Notes: generated from the letters alone by a model not told the origin. Numbered from the stretch's first letter, positions 9,098 through 19,134 are shown. The stretch is DNA of 64,000 bases from Saccharothrix longispora (GCF_030852425.1 NZ_NSDM01000001.1:310001-374000), one strand, 5' to 3'. Numbers and translations are program-made.

Positions 9098-9883
9098 TCA
9101 CAGGTGGAGCCGGGCGAACAGCAGCGACTCGGCGAGCATCTCGACGCGCTCGGCCGGGGTCTTCGCGCGCCGGGTGTTGACCTCCAGCACGACCTGCCCG
9201 GCGAAGCCGGTGCGGCGCAGGCGCCCGAGCAGCTCGGCGCACGGCTGCGTGCCGCGTCCGGGCACCAGGTGCTCGTCCTTGGGCAGCCCCGAGCCGTCCG
9301 CCAGGTGCACGTGGGTCAGGTTGCCACCCATGCGCTTGGCCAGCTCCAGGGCGTCCACGTGCGCGGCGGAGGCGTGCGACAGGTCCAGGGTGTAGTTGCG
9401 GTGGCCCACGTCGGTGGGGTCGATCGACGGGCGGAACGCCGTGACCTGCACCGAGCGGCCGCGACCGAGGGCGCGGCGGACCGGGAACATGTTCTCCACG
9501 GCGATGGCGACGCCCGAGGCGTCCTCCTCCTCCGCCACCAGGTCGGCGAAGCCCTCGGCGTAGCGCCGCTGCCACAGGAACGGCGGGTGCAGCACGACGG
9601 TCCGCGCGCCCAGGTCGGCGGCGGCGCGCACGCTGCGCCGCAGGCGCTCCACCGGGTCGGGGGACCACACGCGCTGGCTGATGAGCAGGCACGGCGCGTG
9701 CACGGCCAGCACGGGCACGCCCGTGCGCTCGGACAGCCGACGGAGCGCGCCGACGTCCTGGCTGACCGGGTCGGCCCACACCATGACCTCGACGCCGTCG
9801 TAGCCCAGCTCGGCGGCGGCCTCGAAGGCGGCGCCCGCCGGCTGCGGCCACACCGCCGCCGTGGACAGCCCGACCGGGATCAA
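9098..9883 (-). CDS. Sugar phosphate isomerase/epimerase family protein (TIM barrel)
   Basis: This 261-residue xylose-isomerase-like TIM barrel begins [12 protein letters not shown] and has the metal-ligand regions AIAVENMFP and [12 protein letters not shown]. It corresponds to Rv0498. The TTG start overlaps the stop of the preceding membrane-protein gene (TTGA), giving translational coupling. The reaction is unknown; the family includes inosose and tagatose epimerases. Confidence 0.85.
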   Translation of the reverse strand: MIPVGLSTAAVWPQPAGAAFEAAAELGYDGVEVMVWADPVSQDVGALRRLSERTGVPVLAVHAPCLLISQRVWSPDPVERLRRSVRAAADLGARTVVLHPPFLWQRRYAEGFADLVAEEEDASGVAIAVENMFPVRRALGRGRSVQVTAFRPSIDPTDVGHRNYTLDLSHASAAHVDALELAKRMGGNLTHVHLADGSGLPKDEHLVPGRGTQPCAELLGRLRRTGFAGQVVLEVNTRRAKTPAERVEMLAESLLFARLHL

Positions 9884-11136
9884 GACTTCACCAGCAGCAT
9901 CGCCGCCGGTGAGACCGTCACGATCAGGCCGACCAGCACGGCGAGCACGGTGGTCTGGAGGTCGTCCGCGCGGCGGATCTTGCGCACCATCATCACGAGA
10001 CCGATGGTGACAGCCAGCGCCACGACCAGCGCGGCGGGCGCGAGGGTCCGCCACAGGTAGTTGAACCCCAGCCACAGGGCGGCGCCGCCGACCACGCCGA
10101 CCGCGAGCTGCCCGATCATGAGCAGCCACTCCTTGCCGGCCGACCGGTCGCCCGCGGGGAGGTCGTCGTCCTCGTCGACGTCGACGTCGGCGAGCCCGGC
10201 GGGTTCCTCGTCGTCCTCGAACCGGCGACCGCGGGCCGGGGGCGGCGGGTAGTCGTCGACGCCGTCCTCCTCGTCGAGGTCGACGTACGGGTGGAACGCC
10301 GTGCTCTCCTGCTCGCGCGGGCCGCGCGGGCCGCGGGGTCCGCGCGGGTCGTCCTCGTCGTCGCCGAACCAGTCCTCGGCGCTCTGGTCGGGCAGCGGTT
10401 CCGGCAGCCTGGGCGGCGCGGGCGGCACGATCAGCACCGACTCGGTCGGCAGCGACTCCAGCGGCACGTTCGGCGTGAGCTTGTCCGTGATGCGCGGCAT
10501 CACCTCGGTCACCGGCTCGCGCGGCGGCGCGGGGGGCCCGGGGACGGGTGCCGGCGGCTTGGCCAGCGGCGGCGTGGCGACCGGCGGCACGGGCCGCGCG
10601 GGCGGCGGGACCGGCGGCGGCACGGGCAGGGGCCGGGACGGCTCGCCCGCGTAGTCGTCGACGATCGGCGGGACGACGCGGGTCTCCTCGGCCGGGTCCA
10701 CCTCGGGCGCCCGCCGCCGGCCTGACTCGGCCTTCTTCGGCGCGGGCGACTCCAGGCGCGAGAGGTCGGGGCGCGCGAGATCCGGGCGCGGCGGGTCCAG
10801 CCGGGGCGCGGGCGGCTCGACGCGCGGCACGACCGGCGGCTGGTAGGCCGTGCGCTCCGGCTCGGGCTCCGCCGCGCGCTGCCGCTGCGGCAGCGGTGGC
10901 GCCGCGGCGGCCGGTGGCGCGGCGGCGGTCGGCGACGTGGGCTCGTCCCTGATCGGCAGCAGTCGGCCGCTGTCCGAGTTGACCCGGTCGATGATCGCCT
11001 GGGGGGCGGTGTCGGTCGGGTCCTCGGCACGGCGGCGGCGGCGACGCGGCTGCGCGTCACCGGAACCCCCGCCGTACTGGGCGAGCAGCTCCGCGACCGT
11101 GCGCTGGGTCTGCTCCGACTCGCTCTCTCGACTCAT
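9880..11136 (-). CDS. Proline-rich membrane protein (Rv0497-like)
   Basis: This 418-residue protein has a charged start [18 protein letters not shown] and an RRRRRR cluster. A long disordered Pro/Arg/Glu region of about 270 residues follows, then an acidic stretch ([13 protein letters not shown]) and three to four membrane segments in the last 80 residues. It matches the position and plan of mycobacterial Rv0497. The ATG shares one base with the stop of the Ppx/GppA gene, and GGTGGAG lies upstream. No enzymatic motif is visible, so a scaffold or envelope role is only a guess. Confidence 0.8.
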   Translation of the reverse strand: MSRESESEQTQRTVAELLAQYGGGSGDAQPRRRRRRAEDPTDTAPQAIIDRVNSDSGRLLPIRDEPTSPTAAAPPAAAAPPLPQRQRAAEPEPERTAYQPPVVPRVEPPAPRLDPPRPDLARPDLSRLESPAPKKAESGRRRAPEVDPAEETRVVPPIVDDYAGEPSRPLPVPPPVPPPARPVPPVATPPLAKPPAPVPGPPAPPREPVTEVMPRITDKLTPNVPLESLPTESVLIVPPAPPRLPEPLPDQSAEDWFGDDEDDPRGPRGPRGPREQESTAFHPYVDLDEEDGVDDYPPPPARGRRFEDDEEPAGLADVDVDEDDDLPAGDRSAGKEWLLMIGQLAVGVVGGAALWLGFNYLWRTLAPAALVVALAVTIGLVMMVRKIRRADDLQTTVLAVLVGLIVTVSPAAMLLVKS

Positions 11137-12146
11137 CAACTCCACCGTGCCCCGTGGCGGTCAGTCCGTCCAGTGTCGCCCGTCCGGCGCGAGCGGTCCT
11201 CCGGGGTGTCCTGGTCCAGGCCGTTGGTGTGGTCCAGCCGACGCAGGATGACCCCTTCGCGCAGCGCCCAGGGGCAGATCTCCAGCTCGGTGAGTGACAG
11301 GGCTCGCATCGTGGCCTCCGCCACCAGCGCCCCCGCCACGAGCTGGTGCGCCCTGCTCGGGCTCACGCCCTCCAGCTCGGCCAGGTCGGTCGCGGACATC
11401 CGGGAGATGAACGCGATCAACTGCCGCAACCCGGCGTCGGTCAGCACCCGCCGTGCGCGCGGACCGGCAGATGATGGCGCGGCGCCGGTCAACCGCGCCA
11501 GCGTCCGGAAGGTCTTTGACGTCGCAACCACCCGATCGGGTGGTCCGGCCCGCTTCAGCCTCTTCGCCACCGGGGCCAGCTGCTCGGCCAGCCACTCGGC
11601 GGTCTCGCGCACCTCGGCGCGCGACGGCGGGTCGCCGCGGAACCGCGTCCGGGTCAGCCTGCCCGCGCCCAGCGGCACCGAGCACGCCTCCTCGGGCGCC
11701 TCGTCGACGCCGACCGCGAGCTCCAGCGAGCCGCCGCCGATGTCCAGGCACAGCAGCCGGCCCGCCGACCACCCGTACCAGCGGCGCACCGCGAGGAACG
11801 TGTAGCGCGCCTCGTCCTCGCCCGACAGGACCCGGAGGTCCACGCCAGTCTCGGTGCGCACGCGCTCCAGCACCTCGGTCGAGTTCCCCGCCTCGCGCAC
11901 CGCGGAGGTGGCGAACGCCATCAGGTCCTCGCAGCCGAAACCGGCGGCGGTGGCCTTGGCGGCGGCCACCGCGCGCACCAGCTGGTCGGCGCCCTCGCGC
12001 GTGAGCGTGCCGGAGCCGTCCAGCTGCTCCGCGAGGCGCAGCACGGACTTCTCCGAACTCATCGGCTGCGGGTGGGCACCCCGATGAGCGTCCACCACCA
12101 AGAGGTGGACGGTGTTGGACCCGACATCAAGCACCCCGAGGCGCAC
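11136..12146 (-). CDS. Ppx/GppA family exopolyphosphatase/pppGpp phosphohydrolase
   Basis: This 336-residue member of the ASKHA-fold Ppx/GppA family hydrolyses polyphosphate or pppGpp. Motifs are LGVLDVGSNTVHLLVVDAHR at the N-terminus, MAFATSAVREAGNS and CLDIGGGSLELAVG. It corresponds to Rv0496. The GTG at 12146 was chosen because TACGGT at 12154-12159 (minus strand) ends seven bases upstream; GTG 12155 would overlap that hexamer. Its position beside senX3-regX3 fits a link to phosphate metabolism. Confidence 0.9.
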   Translation of the reverse strand: MRLGVLDVGSNTVHLLVVDAHRGAHPQPMSSEKSVLRLAEQLDGSGTLTREGADQLVRAVAAAKATAAGFGCEDLMAFATSAVREAGNSTEVLERVRTETGVDLRVLSGEDEARYTFLAVRRWYGWSAGRLLCLDIGGGSLELAVGVDEAPEEACSVPLGAGRLTRTRFRGDPPSRAEVRETAEWLAEQLAPVAKRLKRAGPPDRVVATSKTFRTLARLTGAAPSSAGPRARRVLTDAGLRQLIAFISRMSATDLAELEGVSPSRAHQLVAGALVAEATMRALSLTELEICPWALREGVILRRLDHTNGLDQDTPEDRSRRTGDTGRTDRHGARWS

Positions 12147-12173
12147 GCGGTGCACCGTACCCGGTCGGGGTGG

Positions 12174-12854
12174 TCAGGACTCGAACTTGTATCCCAGTCC
12201 GCGCACGGTGACGAGGTGACGGGGCGCGCCGGGGTCGGGCTCGATCTTCGACCGCAGCCGTTTGACGTGCACGTCCAGGGTTTTGGTGTCGCCGACGTAG
12301 TCCGCGCCCCAGACCCGGTCGATGAGTTGGCCACGGGTCAACACCCGTCCCACGTTGCGCAGCAGGTACTCCAGGAGGTCGAACTCCTTGAGCGGCAGGC
12401 CGACCTCGGCGCCGTCGACGGTCACCACGTGCCGCTCGACGTCCATCCGCACCGGTCCCGCCTCCAGGACCTGCGGAAGCAGCTCCTCGGACTCGCCGCC
12501 GCGGCGCAGCACCGCGCGGATGCGGGCGATCAGCTCGCGCGCCGAGTACGGCTTGGTGACGTAGTCGTCCGCGCCCAGCTCCAGGCCGACGACCTTGTCG
12601 ATCTCGCTGTCCCGCGCCGTGACCATGATCACCGGCACGGCGCTGCGCGCGCGCAACTGCTTGCACACGTCGGTGCCGCTCATGCCGGGCAGCATGAGGT
12701 CCAGCAGCACGATGTCGGCCCCGTTGCGGTCGAACTCCTCCAGCGCCTCCTGGCCGGTGGCCGCGAGCGCCGCGGTGAAGCCCTCCTTGCGCAGCAGGAA
12801 GGCGAGCGGATCGGCGAAGGACTCCTCGTCCTCCACGATGAGCACCCTGGTCAC
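12174..12854 (-). CDS. regX3: Response regulator RegX3
   Basis: This 226-residue OmpR-family regulator has a receiver domain (VLIVEDEESF, phosphoacceptor Asp52 in VLLDLMLPGMSG, Lys in YVTKPYSARELIARI) and a winged-helix DNA-binding domain ending LDVHVKRLRSKIEPD and VRGLGYKFE. The GTG start overlaps the senX3 stop (GTGA). In mycobacteria RegX3 activates phosphate-starvation genes. Length and neighbour match the family. Confidence 0.95.
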   Translation of the reverse strand: MTRVLIVEDEESFADPLAFLLRKEGFTAALAATGQEALEEFDRNGADIVLLDLMLPGMSGTDVCKQLRARSAVPVIMVTARDSEIDKVVGLELGADDYVTKPYSARELIARIRAVLRRGGESEELLPQVLEAGPVRMDVERHVVTVDGAEVGLPLKEFDLLEYLLRNVGRVLTRGQLIDRVWGADYVGDTKTLDVHVKRLRSKIEPDPGAPRHLVTVRGLGYKFES

Positions 12855-14065
12855 AGCTCTCCTCCGTCGTTGCCGCCCGCGCCGCTGGGGACGGGGGTGG
12901 CCAGCGCCCGGCCGTCGAGGTCCCCCGCGGCCAGGTCCTTCGTTGGCTCGTCCCGGTCCGGGTGGGCCGGGACGCGCAGGGTGAACGTGGAACCGGTGCC
13001 GGGCAGGCTCCACAGCTTCACCTCGCCGCCGTGGTTGTTGGCGACGTGCTTGACGATCGCGAGGCCCAGCCCGGTGCCGCCGGTGGCCCGCGAACGGGCC
13101 TTGTCGACCCGGTAGAAGCGCTCGAACACCCGCGTCTGCTGGTCCTCGGCGATGCCGATGCCGCGGTCCGTCACGGCGATCTCGACGAACCCGTCGACGA
13201 GCCTGCGGCTCACCGACACCGGGCTGCCGGGCGGCGAGTAGGCCACCGCGTTCTCCAGCAGGTTGCTCAGCGCGGTCACCAGCAGCGTCCGGTCGCCCTC
13301 GACCTCCAGACCGCTGGGCTCGTCGGTGGTGACCTCGATGTTCGCGGACTCGGCGGACATCCTGGAGCGGCTCATCGCCTCGTCGATCACCACGTCGACC
13401 GCGACCCGGCCGAGCTCCGGCAGCCTCTCCGCGCCCTGGAGGCGCGACAGCGCGATCAGCTCGGTGACCAGGGTCCCCAGGCGGGTGGCCTCCTGCATCA
13501 TCTTGGCGCTGAACCGGCGGACGTGCTCCTGGTCGTCGGCGGCGTCGAGCACCGCCTCGGCCAGCAGCGCCAATGCGCCCACCGGGGTCTTCAGCTCGTG
13601 GCTGACGTTCGCCACGAAGTCCCTGCGGGTCGCCTCCAGGCGCACGGCCTCCGACTCGTCGGAGGCGACGACCACGACGAACTGCTCGGTCAGGACCCTG
13701 GCCTCGGCGTGCACGGCGGTCGGCTGGCGGCCCTTGATGACCTCCAGGGACGACAGGTCCACGCCGACCACCCCGCCGCTCTCGCGGCTCATGGCGGCGG
13801 CGCGTCTGGCCCGGTCGTCCACGCGGTTGTTCCGCACCACGCCCAGCTCCTCGGCGCGGGCGTTGTGCAGCACGACGTCCCCGAAGCCGTTGAGGACGAC
13901 GATGCCGTCGTGGGACGTGCGGACGACCATGGCCATGAGGTCGGCGACGGTGAGGCCCTTGGGGCGGCTCGCCCGCTGCCGGGCGGTGACCCGGCCGGCG
14001 ACGAACGCCGCACCGCCGATCAGCAGAGCGCCGATCAGCAGGACGAGGTAACCCGTTGCGGTCAC
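12851..14065 (-). CDS. senX3: Sensor histidine kinase SenX3
   Basis: This 404-residue kinase has an N-terminal membrane segment (about residues 6-25) and a PAS-like region (residues 40-140). The dimerisation/phosphoacceptor motif is FVANVSHELKTPVGAL (His156), and the ATPase domain shows NLLENAVAYS, DRGIGIAEDQ and GGTGLGLAIV. It phosphorylates RegX3 on phosphate limitation. A TACGAT hexamer (14072-14077, minus strand) ends six bases before the GTG start, so it is probably leaderless. Confidence 0.95.
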   Translation of the reverse strand: MTATGYLVLLIGALLIGGAAFVAGRVTARQRASRPKGLTVADLMAMVVRTSHDGIVVLNGFGDVVLHNARAEELGVVRNNRVDDRARRAAAMSRESGGVVGVDLSSLEVIKGRQPTAVHAEARVLTEQFVVVVASDESEAVRLEATRRDFVANVSHELKTPVGALALLAEAVLDAADDQEHVRRFSAKMMQEATRLGTLVTELIALSRLQGAERLPELGRVAVDVVIDEAMSRSRMSAESANIEVTTDEPSGLEVEGDRTLLVTALSNLLENAVAYSPPGSPVSVSRRLVDGFVEIAVTDRGIGIAEDQQTRVFERFYRVDKARSRATGGTGLGLAIVKHVANNHGGEVKLWSLPGTGSTFTLRVPAHPDRDEPTKDLAAGDLDGRALATPVPSGAGGNDGGEL

Positions 14066-14171
14066 GAGCGCATCGTAAGCAGGTCAGGGTGGGTACGGCC
14101 TAGTGCGCGCGCGTGGTTCGTGATGCCTGCGACACCCACCGGCTGCGATGTTTTCCCGCAGGTCGGCCGCA

Positions 14172-14194
14172 GTTCACCCAATCGTGTCCATTCG
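14172..14194 (+). promoter_or_regulatory. Weak PHO-box-like repeat upstream of senX3
   Basis: GTTCACC at 14172-14178 is followed eleven bases on by CGTGTCC, resembling one good and one poor unit of an actinobacterial PHO box (GTTCACC repeats). It lies about 110 bases upstream of senX3 and could serve RegX3 autoregulation. The second unit is weak. Confidence 0.25.
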
Positions 14195-14300
14195 AGCCGG
14201 TCCTGTTCGGACAGGCGCACGCCGGCCGACGCCGGGGTCACCTCCGGGTGACGGGCGGGGGACGGGCCGGGGACCAGGACCGGCGACCGGGGCCGGACGG

Positions 14301-14350
14301 ACGAGGCGGCGGTGCGCGCCGGGGTGTCCCCGCGCGTACCGCCGCCTCGT
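14301..14350 (-). terminator. Strong hairpin terminator after gpmA
   Basis: Arms beginning ACGAGGCGGCGGT and ending ACCGCCGCCTCGT pair perfectly over 13 bases and continue with few mismatches to a stem of about 22 bp. It lies 27 bases after the gpmA stop and separates gpmA from senX3. No T run follows, as is common in GC-rich actinomycetes. Confidence 0.8.
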
Positions 14351-14376
14351 GGCCGGACCGGGTGTGCGACGAAGGG

Positions 14377-15123
14377 CTAGCGCCCCTGGTTGGCCACGGC
14401 CTTGATCGCGTCCGCCGCCGCGTCCGGGTCGAGGTAGGTGCCCCCCGGGGTGACCGGCTTCAGCTCGTCGTCGAGGTCGTAGCGCAGCGGGATGCCGGTC
14501 GGGATGTTCAGGCCCGCGATGGCCTCGTCCGAGACGCCGTCGAGGTGCTTGACCAGGGCGCGCAGCGAGTTGCCGTGCGCGGCGACCAGGACGGTCCGGC
14601 CGGCGCGCAGGTCCGGGACGATGTCGGACTCCCAGTAGGGGATCATCCGCTTGACGACGTCCAGCAGGCACTCGGTGAGCGGCAGGTCGGGCCCGAGGCC
14701 CGCGTAGCGCGGGTCGGCGTCCTGGCTGAACTCGGAGCCGGGCTCGATGGGCGGCGGCGGGGTGTCGTACGAGCGGCGCCAGAGCATGAACTGCTCCTCG
14801 CCGAACTCCTCCAGCGTCTGCTTCTTGTTCTTGCCCTGGAGGGCGCCGTAGTGGCGCTCGTTGAGCCGCCAGTCGCGCTTCACGGGGATCCAGTGCCGGT
14901 CGGCGGCGTCGAGGGCGAGGTTCGCCGTGCCGATCGCGCGGCGCAGGAGGGACGTGTGCACCACCTCGGGCAGCACACCGGCCTCGCGCAGCAGCACGCC
15001 GCCGCGCTTCGCCTCGGTCACGCCCTTCTCCGACAGGGGGACGTCCACCCAGCCGGTGAACAGGTTCTCCGCGTTCCAGACGCTCTCGCCGTGGCGGAGC
15101 AGCACCAGGGTTCCGACAGACAT
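14377..15123 (-). CDS. gpmA: 2,3-bisphosphoglycerate-dependent phosphoglycerate mutase
   Basis: This 248-residue glycolytic enzyme interconverts 3- and 2-phosphoglycerate. Motifs are [20 protein letters not shown] with the phospho-accepting His11, [12 protein letters not shown], and [17 protein letters not shown] with the second active-site His. Next to senX3 it matches mycobacterial gpm1 (Rv0489). The ATG at 15123 is preceded at seven bases by CAGGCT (15131-15136, minus strand), fitting a leaderless start; longer in-frame starts add unconserved residues. Confidence 0.95.
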   Translation of the reverse strand: MSVGTLVLLRHGESVWNAENLFTGWVDVPLSEKGVTEAKRGGVLLREAGVLPEVVHTSLLRRAIGTANLALDAADRHWIPVKRDWRLNERHYGALQGKNKKQTLEEFGEEQFMLWRRSYDTPPPPIEPGSEFSQDADPRYAGLGPDLPLTECLLDVVKRMIPYWESDIVPDLRAGRTVLVAAHGNSLRALVKHLDGVSDEAIAGLNIPTGIPLRYDLDDELKPVTPGGTYLDPDAAADAIKAVANQGR

Positions 15124-15256
15124 GGTCGTCAGCCTGCCAGATGACGCGCGCCCGCTCACGACGGCGGTGGGCGTGACCTTGATCGGTGCAGCACGACGGC
15201 CGGAGCCGGGGGGCGCGGTGCGGCGGCCCGACTGGTCCGCCGCACCGCTCACGGCG

Positions 15257-15502
15257 TCAGCCGCCGGCGGGCACGCCGCCCAGCAGACCGCCGAGCAGAC
15301 CTGCGGCCACCTGGTTCACGACAGGCACGCTGCCGACGAGGGGCAGGCCGAGCTTCGACTGCGCCTCCGAGGTCCTGCCGAGGGCCTCGACCGAGTGGGT
15401 CAGGTCCGTGCGGTCGCTGTCCGAGGCGTTGGCCGCGGGAGCCGCCAGCAGGACGGCCGCGGTCGCGCCGACGGCGACGGCGAGCTTTCCGAGCATGCGC
15501 AT
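15257..15502 (-). CDS. Small secreted hypothetical protein
   Basis: This 81-residue protein has a clear Sec signal peptide ([19 protein letters not shown], cleavage after AANA) and a mature part of about 55 residues ending in Gly/Leu repeats ([16 protein letters not shown]). The ATG at 15502 was chosen over 15514 because GGAG lies six bases upstream. I do not recognise the family. Size and glycine-rich end resemble small actinomycete surface proteins, but no chaplin or rodlin motif is visible. Confidence 0.65.
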   Translation of the reverse strand: MRMLGKLAVAVGATAAVLLAAPAANASDSDRTDLTHSVEALGRTSEAQSKLGLPLVGSVPVVNQVAAGLLGGLLGGVPAGG

Positions 15503-15633
15503 GCGTATCTCCATGATGTGGGCGGTTTTGCACCGGACATGGTTGTGGCAACCGCGCGCCCCGACACCACCAACACCCCCGCAGTCACACCATCGAGCGG
15601 CAATCACCCACTACCGGGGGACGTCCGCACGCG

Positions 15634-15675
15634 AAGGCCCCGGCTCCGCGGGTGGATCGCGGGAGCCGGGGCCTT
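15634..15675 (-). terminator. Hairpin terminator after acyl-CoA synthetase
   Basis: AAGGCCCCGGCTCC pairs with GGAGCCGGGGCCTT around a short loop, 13 bases downstream of the stop of the acyl-CoA synthetase at 15688. Confidence 0.8.
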
Positions 15676-15687
15676 CAGGTGGACGTC

Positions 15688-17253
15688 CTAGGACGCCGCC
15701 TCGCGCGCCCGCAGGTCCTTGCGCAGGATCTTGCCCGCCGCCGACTTGGGGATCGCCTCGATGAACTCCACGACCCGCACCTTCTTGTGCGGCGCGACCT
15801 GGGCCGCCACGAAGGACATCACGCCCTCCGCGTCGAGCGACGCCCCCGGCTGGAGGACGACGAACGCCTTGGGCACCTCCTCGCCCTCCGCGTCGCGCAC
15901 GCCCACCACGGCGGCGTCGGCGATGGACTCGTGGGTGAGCAGCAGCGCCTCCAGTTCGGCCGGCGGCACCTGGTAGCCCTTGTACTTGATCAGCTCCTTG
16001 ACCCGGTCGACGATGCTGACCAGGCCGTTCTCGTCGATGACGGCGACGTCGCCGGTGTGCAGCCAGCCGTCGGCGTCGAGGGTGGCGGCGGTGGCCTCGG
16101 GGTTGTTCAGGTAGCCCTTCATGACGTTCGGGCCGCGGCACCACAGCTCGCCGCGCTCGCCCACGCCGACGTCCTCGCCGGTGGCCGGGTCGATGAAGCG
16201 GCACTCCATGTTCGGCGCGATGACGCCCACCGTGCCGACGGAGATGTCGTCGCGGCTGTCCGGGATGGCGTGGCTGACCGGGCTCATCTCGGTCATGCCG
16301 TAGCCCTGCGAGACCCGGCAGTCCAGGCGCTTGGCGACGGCGGCGGCGAGGTCGACGTCCAGCGGCGCGGCGCCGGAGAAGATCGTGTCGATGCCGGACA
16401 GGTCGTACTGGTCCACCAGCGGGTGCTTCGCCAGCGCCACGGCGACCGGCGGGGCGATGTAGACGCGGTTGGTGCGGTGGTCCTGGATGACGCGCAGGAA
16501 CTCCGGCAGGTCGAACTTCGGCAGCGTCACGACGGTCGCGCCCACGTACAGGCCGTTGTTCATCAGCACCTGCATGCCGTAGATGTGGAAGAACGGCAGC
16601 ACGGCCAGGACCTTGGTGGTCTCGCCGACCTCCAGCATCGGCTGGCACTGGACGATGTTGGCGACCAGGTTGCGGTGCGTCAGCATCACGCCCTTGGCCC
16701 GGCCCGTGGTGCCCGACGAGTACGGCAGCACGGCGACGTCCTCGGCCGGGTCGATCGACACGACGGGCGTCGGCGCGGTCGTGCCCAGCAGGGACGTCAG
16801 GCTCGGGTAGCCCTCGGCGGCGTCGAGGACGACGACGTCGGAGACGCCCGCCTTCTCCGCGCCGGGCGCGGCGTTCGGCAGCAGGGCCGAGACGGTGAAC
16901 AGCATCCTCGCGCCCGCGTCGGACAGCTGGTGGGCGACCTCGTCCGCGGTGTAGAGGGCGTTGATCGTGGTGGCGGTCGCGCCGGCCCGCAGCACGCCGT
17001 GGAAGACGACCGCGTAGTACGGGGTGTTCGGGCTGAGGATGCCGACCACGTCCCCCTTGCCGATGCCGCGCTCGGCGAGGGCCGCGGCGAGGCGGTCGAC
17101 CGCGCCGGCGAGCTGCGCGTAGGTCAGCGATGCCCCGGACGTGCCGTCGACCAGCGCGACCCGGTCGGCGCGCTCGCCGAGGTCGGCGAGCAACAGCTCG
17201 TGCAGCGAGACGTCCGGGACCTCGACGTCGGGGAACGGACTGCGGAAGACCAT
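15688..17253 (-). CDS. AMP-dependent acyl-CoA synthetase (4-coumarate-CoA ligase type)
   Basis: This 521-residue full-length ANL enzyme shows the P-loop LPYSSGTTGRAKGVMLTHRN, the motif QGYGMTEMSPVSH, the adenylate-binding GWLHTGDVAVID, the hinge VDRVKELIKYKGYQV and the catalytic C-terminal Lys in PKSAAGKILRKDL. It forms acyl-CoA from a free acid, ATP and CoA. The architecture is that of 4CL/medium-chain synthetases, but the substrate is not decided. It is monocistronic, with its own terminator and a long upstream spacer. Confidence 0.9.
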   Translation of the reverse strand: MVFRSPFPDVEVPDVSLHELLLADLGERADRVALVDGTSGASLTYAQLAGAVDRLAAALAERGIGKGDVVGILSPNTPYYAVVFHGVLRAGATATTINALYTADEVAHQLSDAGARMLFTVSALLPNAAPGAEKAGVSDVVVLDAAEGYPSLTSLLGTTAPTPVVSIDPAEDVAVLPYSSGTTGRAKGVMLTHRNLVANIVQCQPMLEVGETTKVLAVLPFFHIYGMQVLMNNGLYVGATVVTLPKFDLPEFLRVIQDHRTNRVYIAPPVAVALAKHPLVDQYDLSGIDTIFSGAAPLDVDLAAAVAKRLDCRVSQGYGMTEMSPVSHAIPDSRDDISVGTVGVIAPNMECRFIDPATGEDVGVGERGELWCRGPNVMKGYLNNPEATAATLDADGWLHTGDVAVIDENGLVSIVDRVKELIKYKGYQVPPAELEALLLTHESIADAAVVGVRDAEGEEVPKAFVVLQPGASLDAEGVMSFVAAQVAPHKKVRVVEFIEAIPKSAAGKILRKDLRAREAAS

Positions 17254-17658
17254 GCGGCTGCCTCATTCATCCAGGGGGCCGTGATCCCGCCATCGTGAGT
17301 CAAGCCACACCGGGGGTCAAGACACTCGCTGTACAAGAGCCAGCGTTACTTAACCGCGCTAAGAACACCCGAACGGAGTAACAGAGCCTCTTGTGGGGAT
17401 CACCGCGAATCTGCCAAGTTGGCAGGGCTCCACGGGTCGGCTCCCACGCACTCCGACGACTCGTGCGGCAACCACCGCGGTTCGCAATCCCCCCGTCGAA
17501 CCGCGGCCCGCTTGGAATCCCGGGCTCCCCCCCGCCCGGTTCCACCGCAGCGGGGACTGACGCGGGGCGGCTTGACTCGCGACTCCCCCTCTCCCCCAAG
17601 CCGCCCCGCGCTCCCCGCGCGTCATGCCACTCTCAGTAGAATTTCCTTCACGGAACGC
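17254..17658. other. 405-bp intergenic region with promoter-like and palindromic elements
   Basis: No gene is supported here. On the minus strand, TTGACC and CACGAT 17 bases apart lie upstream of the acyl-CoA synthetase and may be its promoter. Palindromes are TGCCAA-G-TTGGCA (17412-17424) and CCGCGGTTCG/CGAACCGCGG (17475-17506), both candidate operators. The terminator of the DUF4349 gene is listed separately. Confidence 0.5.
17562..17609 (-). terminator. Hairpin terminator after DUF4349 gene
   Basis: GCGGGGCGGCTTG and CAAGCCGCCCCGC are perfect 13-base complements separated by 22 bases, 50 bases downstream of the DUF4349 stop on the minus strand. Confidence 0.7.
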
Positions 17659-18570
17659 CTAGCCGGCATCCCCCTGAGGGGTGATGGCGCCCTTCCGGCG
17701 CCGGCGCCACCACAGGTAGCCGAAGGCGGGCACGCCGAGCACCACCGCGAACGGCAGCACCGCGCCCAGCACCACCAGCAGCCAGCCCACGGCGGTCACC
17801 AGCGCCCGCCAGCCGCCACCGAGCGCGTCGAGGAAGCCGGGGTCCTCCGGCGCCGCGACGGGCGCGTCCCGCGACGTGATGGACACGGTCAGCGTGGACA
17901 GCGCGACCTGGCCCTTCAGCGAGTCGTACCGGCGCTGGAGCGACTCCAGCTCCGACTGCCGCTTGGTCAGCTCGGCCTCGATGCCCGTGATCTCCGAGGT
18001 CGACGTGGCCCGGTCGAGCAGGGCGCGCACCCGCTCGACGCTCGCCCGCTGGTTGGCCAGCCGCGCCTCGATGTCCACGACCTGCTCGGTGACGTCCTCG
18101 GTGCGCACCTCTCGGCGGGTCACCTCGACGCCGTCGAGCGCGGTGATCGACCCCAGCACCGCGTCGAGCTGGTCGCCGGGGACCTCCAGCGTCACCGAGG
18201 CGCGCTTGAGCTGGGCGTTCTCCTGCGACGTGAACCCACCCACGCGGAGCACCACGTCCTTCACGCGGGTCAGCGCGCCCTCGACGTCCTCCGCCCGCAG
18301 GTCGACGGCGGCGGTGCGCACGAGCTGCCGGTCGCCGACGGCGGGCTGCCCCTGCTGCGGCTGCCCCTGCTGCGGCTGGTCCGGCTGCGACTGCCCCTGC
18401 TGCGATTTCCCCTGCTGGGTGCCCGCCTTGCCGTTGAGCAGACCCCCCTCGGGCGCCACGGCCGCCTGCTCCGGCACCCCGGCCGAGTCCGCCGAGCCGC
18501 CGCCCGCGCTGCACCCCGCCAGCGCCAGCGCCGCCAACGCGGTCAGCGCCCACCCCACCCGTCCGCCCAT
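17659..18570 (-). CDS. DUF4349 lipoprotein
   Basis: This 303-residue lipoprotein has a lipobox LALAGC (Cys20), then a Gln/Pro-rich linker made of five-residue repeats, then the DUF4349 domain (about residues 85-250) with a heptad-rich coiled coil in the middle. It ends in a C-terminal membrane segment and the basic tail YLWWRRRRKG. A GGGAGGGG Shine-Dalgarno sequence precedes the ATG. The family's function is unknown. The protein is probably anchored at both ends in the membrane with the coiled coil outside. Confidence 0.85.
   Translation of the reverse strand: MGGRVGWALTALAALALAGCSAGGGSADSAGVPEQAAVAPEGGLLNGKAGTQQGKSQQGQSQPDQPQQGQPQQGQPAVGDRQLVRTAAVDLRAEDVEGALTRVKDVVLRVGGFTSQENAQLKRASVTLEVPGDQLDAVLGSITALDGVEVTRREVRTEDVTEQVVDIEARLANQRASVERVRALLDRATSTSEITGIEAELTKRQSELESLQRRYDSLKGQVALSTLTVSITSRDAPVAAPEDPGFLDALGGGWRALVTAVGWLLVVLGAVLPFAVVLGVPAFGYLWWRRRRKGAITPQGDAG
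18346..18420 (+). repeat. 15-bp tandem repeat, 5 units, in DUF4349 linker
   Basis: Units begin at 18346, 18361, 18376, 18391 and 18406. Two are identical CTGCCCCTGCTGCGG and the rest diverged. On the coding strand they encode PQQGQ-like pentapeptides in the post-lipobox linker. Confidence 0.9.
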
Positions 18571-18639
18571 CTGCCCCTCCCGGTGTGAAAGCTCACCGGG
18601 TGGACGGTGCGGGGGCTCGGCCCAGTTGCGCCCGGGCGG

Positions 18640-19134
18640 TCACGATTCGGACACCAGGTGCCGGAACGCCTGGAGGTTGGCCAGCGACTCGCCGCGCGAC
18701 ACCCGCCAGTCCCACTCCCGCTGGATGGCGCCCGCGAACCCGATCTCCAGCAGCGCGTTGAAGTCGCCGTCCGCGGCCTCCACCACCTGCCCCAGCACGC
18801 GGTCCAGCTCGTCCGCCGTCACGGCGTGGTGCGAGATCCGGCCGACCAGGTAGATGTCGCCGGTCGTGTCGATCGTGTAGTGCACGCCGTAGAGCTTCGC
18901 GTTGCGCCGCAGCAGGAACCGGTAGACCGCCTCGTGCGCCTCGTCCGGCTTGCGGCACACGAACGCCTCCACGACGAGCGCGTGCCTGCCCACCACGAGC
19001 CAGCAGTTGGTCTGGAGCTTCTTCGCGCCCGGCAGGGTGACGAAGAACCTCCCCGGCTCCTTGTGCTCGTAGCGCAGCTCGCGGTCGTCCAGCGCGGACG
19101 TGATGACCTCGTCCAGGCTCGTCGTGGGGCTCAA
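18640..19134 (-). CDS. YbjN domain-containing protein
   Basis: This 164-residue protein has the YbjN/type III secretion chaperone-like fold seen in Rv0487. It follows mshA with a TTG start overlapping the mshA stop (TTGA), as in mycobacteria where mshA, Rv0487 and gpm1 are adjacent. Recognisable parts are [20 protein letters not shown] and [19 protein letters not shown]. Function is unknown; coupling suggests a role near mycothiol synthesis or folding. Confidence 0.85.
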   Translation of the reverse strand: MSPTTSLDEVITSALDDRELRYEHKEPGRFFVTLPGAKKLQTNCWLVVGRHALVVEAFVCRKPDEAHEAVYRFLLRRNAKLYGVHYTIDTTGDIYLVGRISHHAVTADELDRVLGQVVEAADGDFNALLEIGFAGAIQREWDWRVSRGESLANLQAFRHLVSES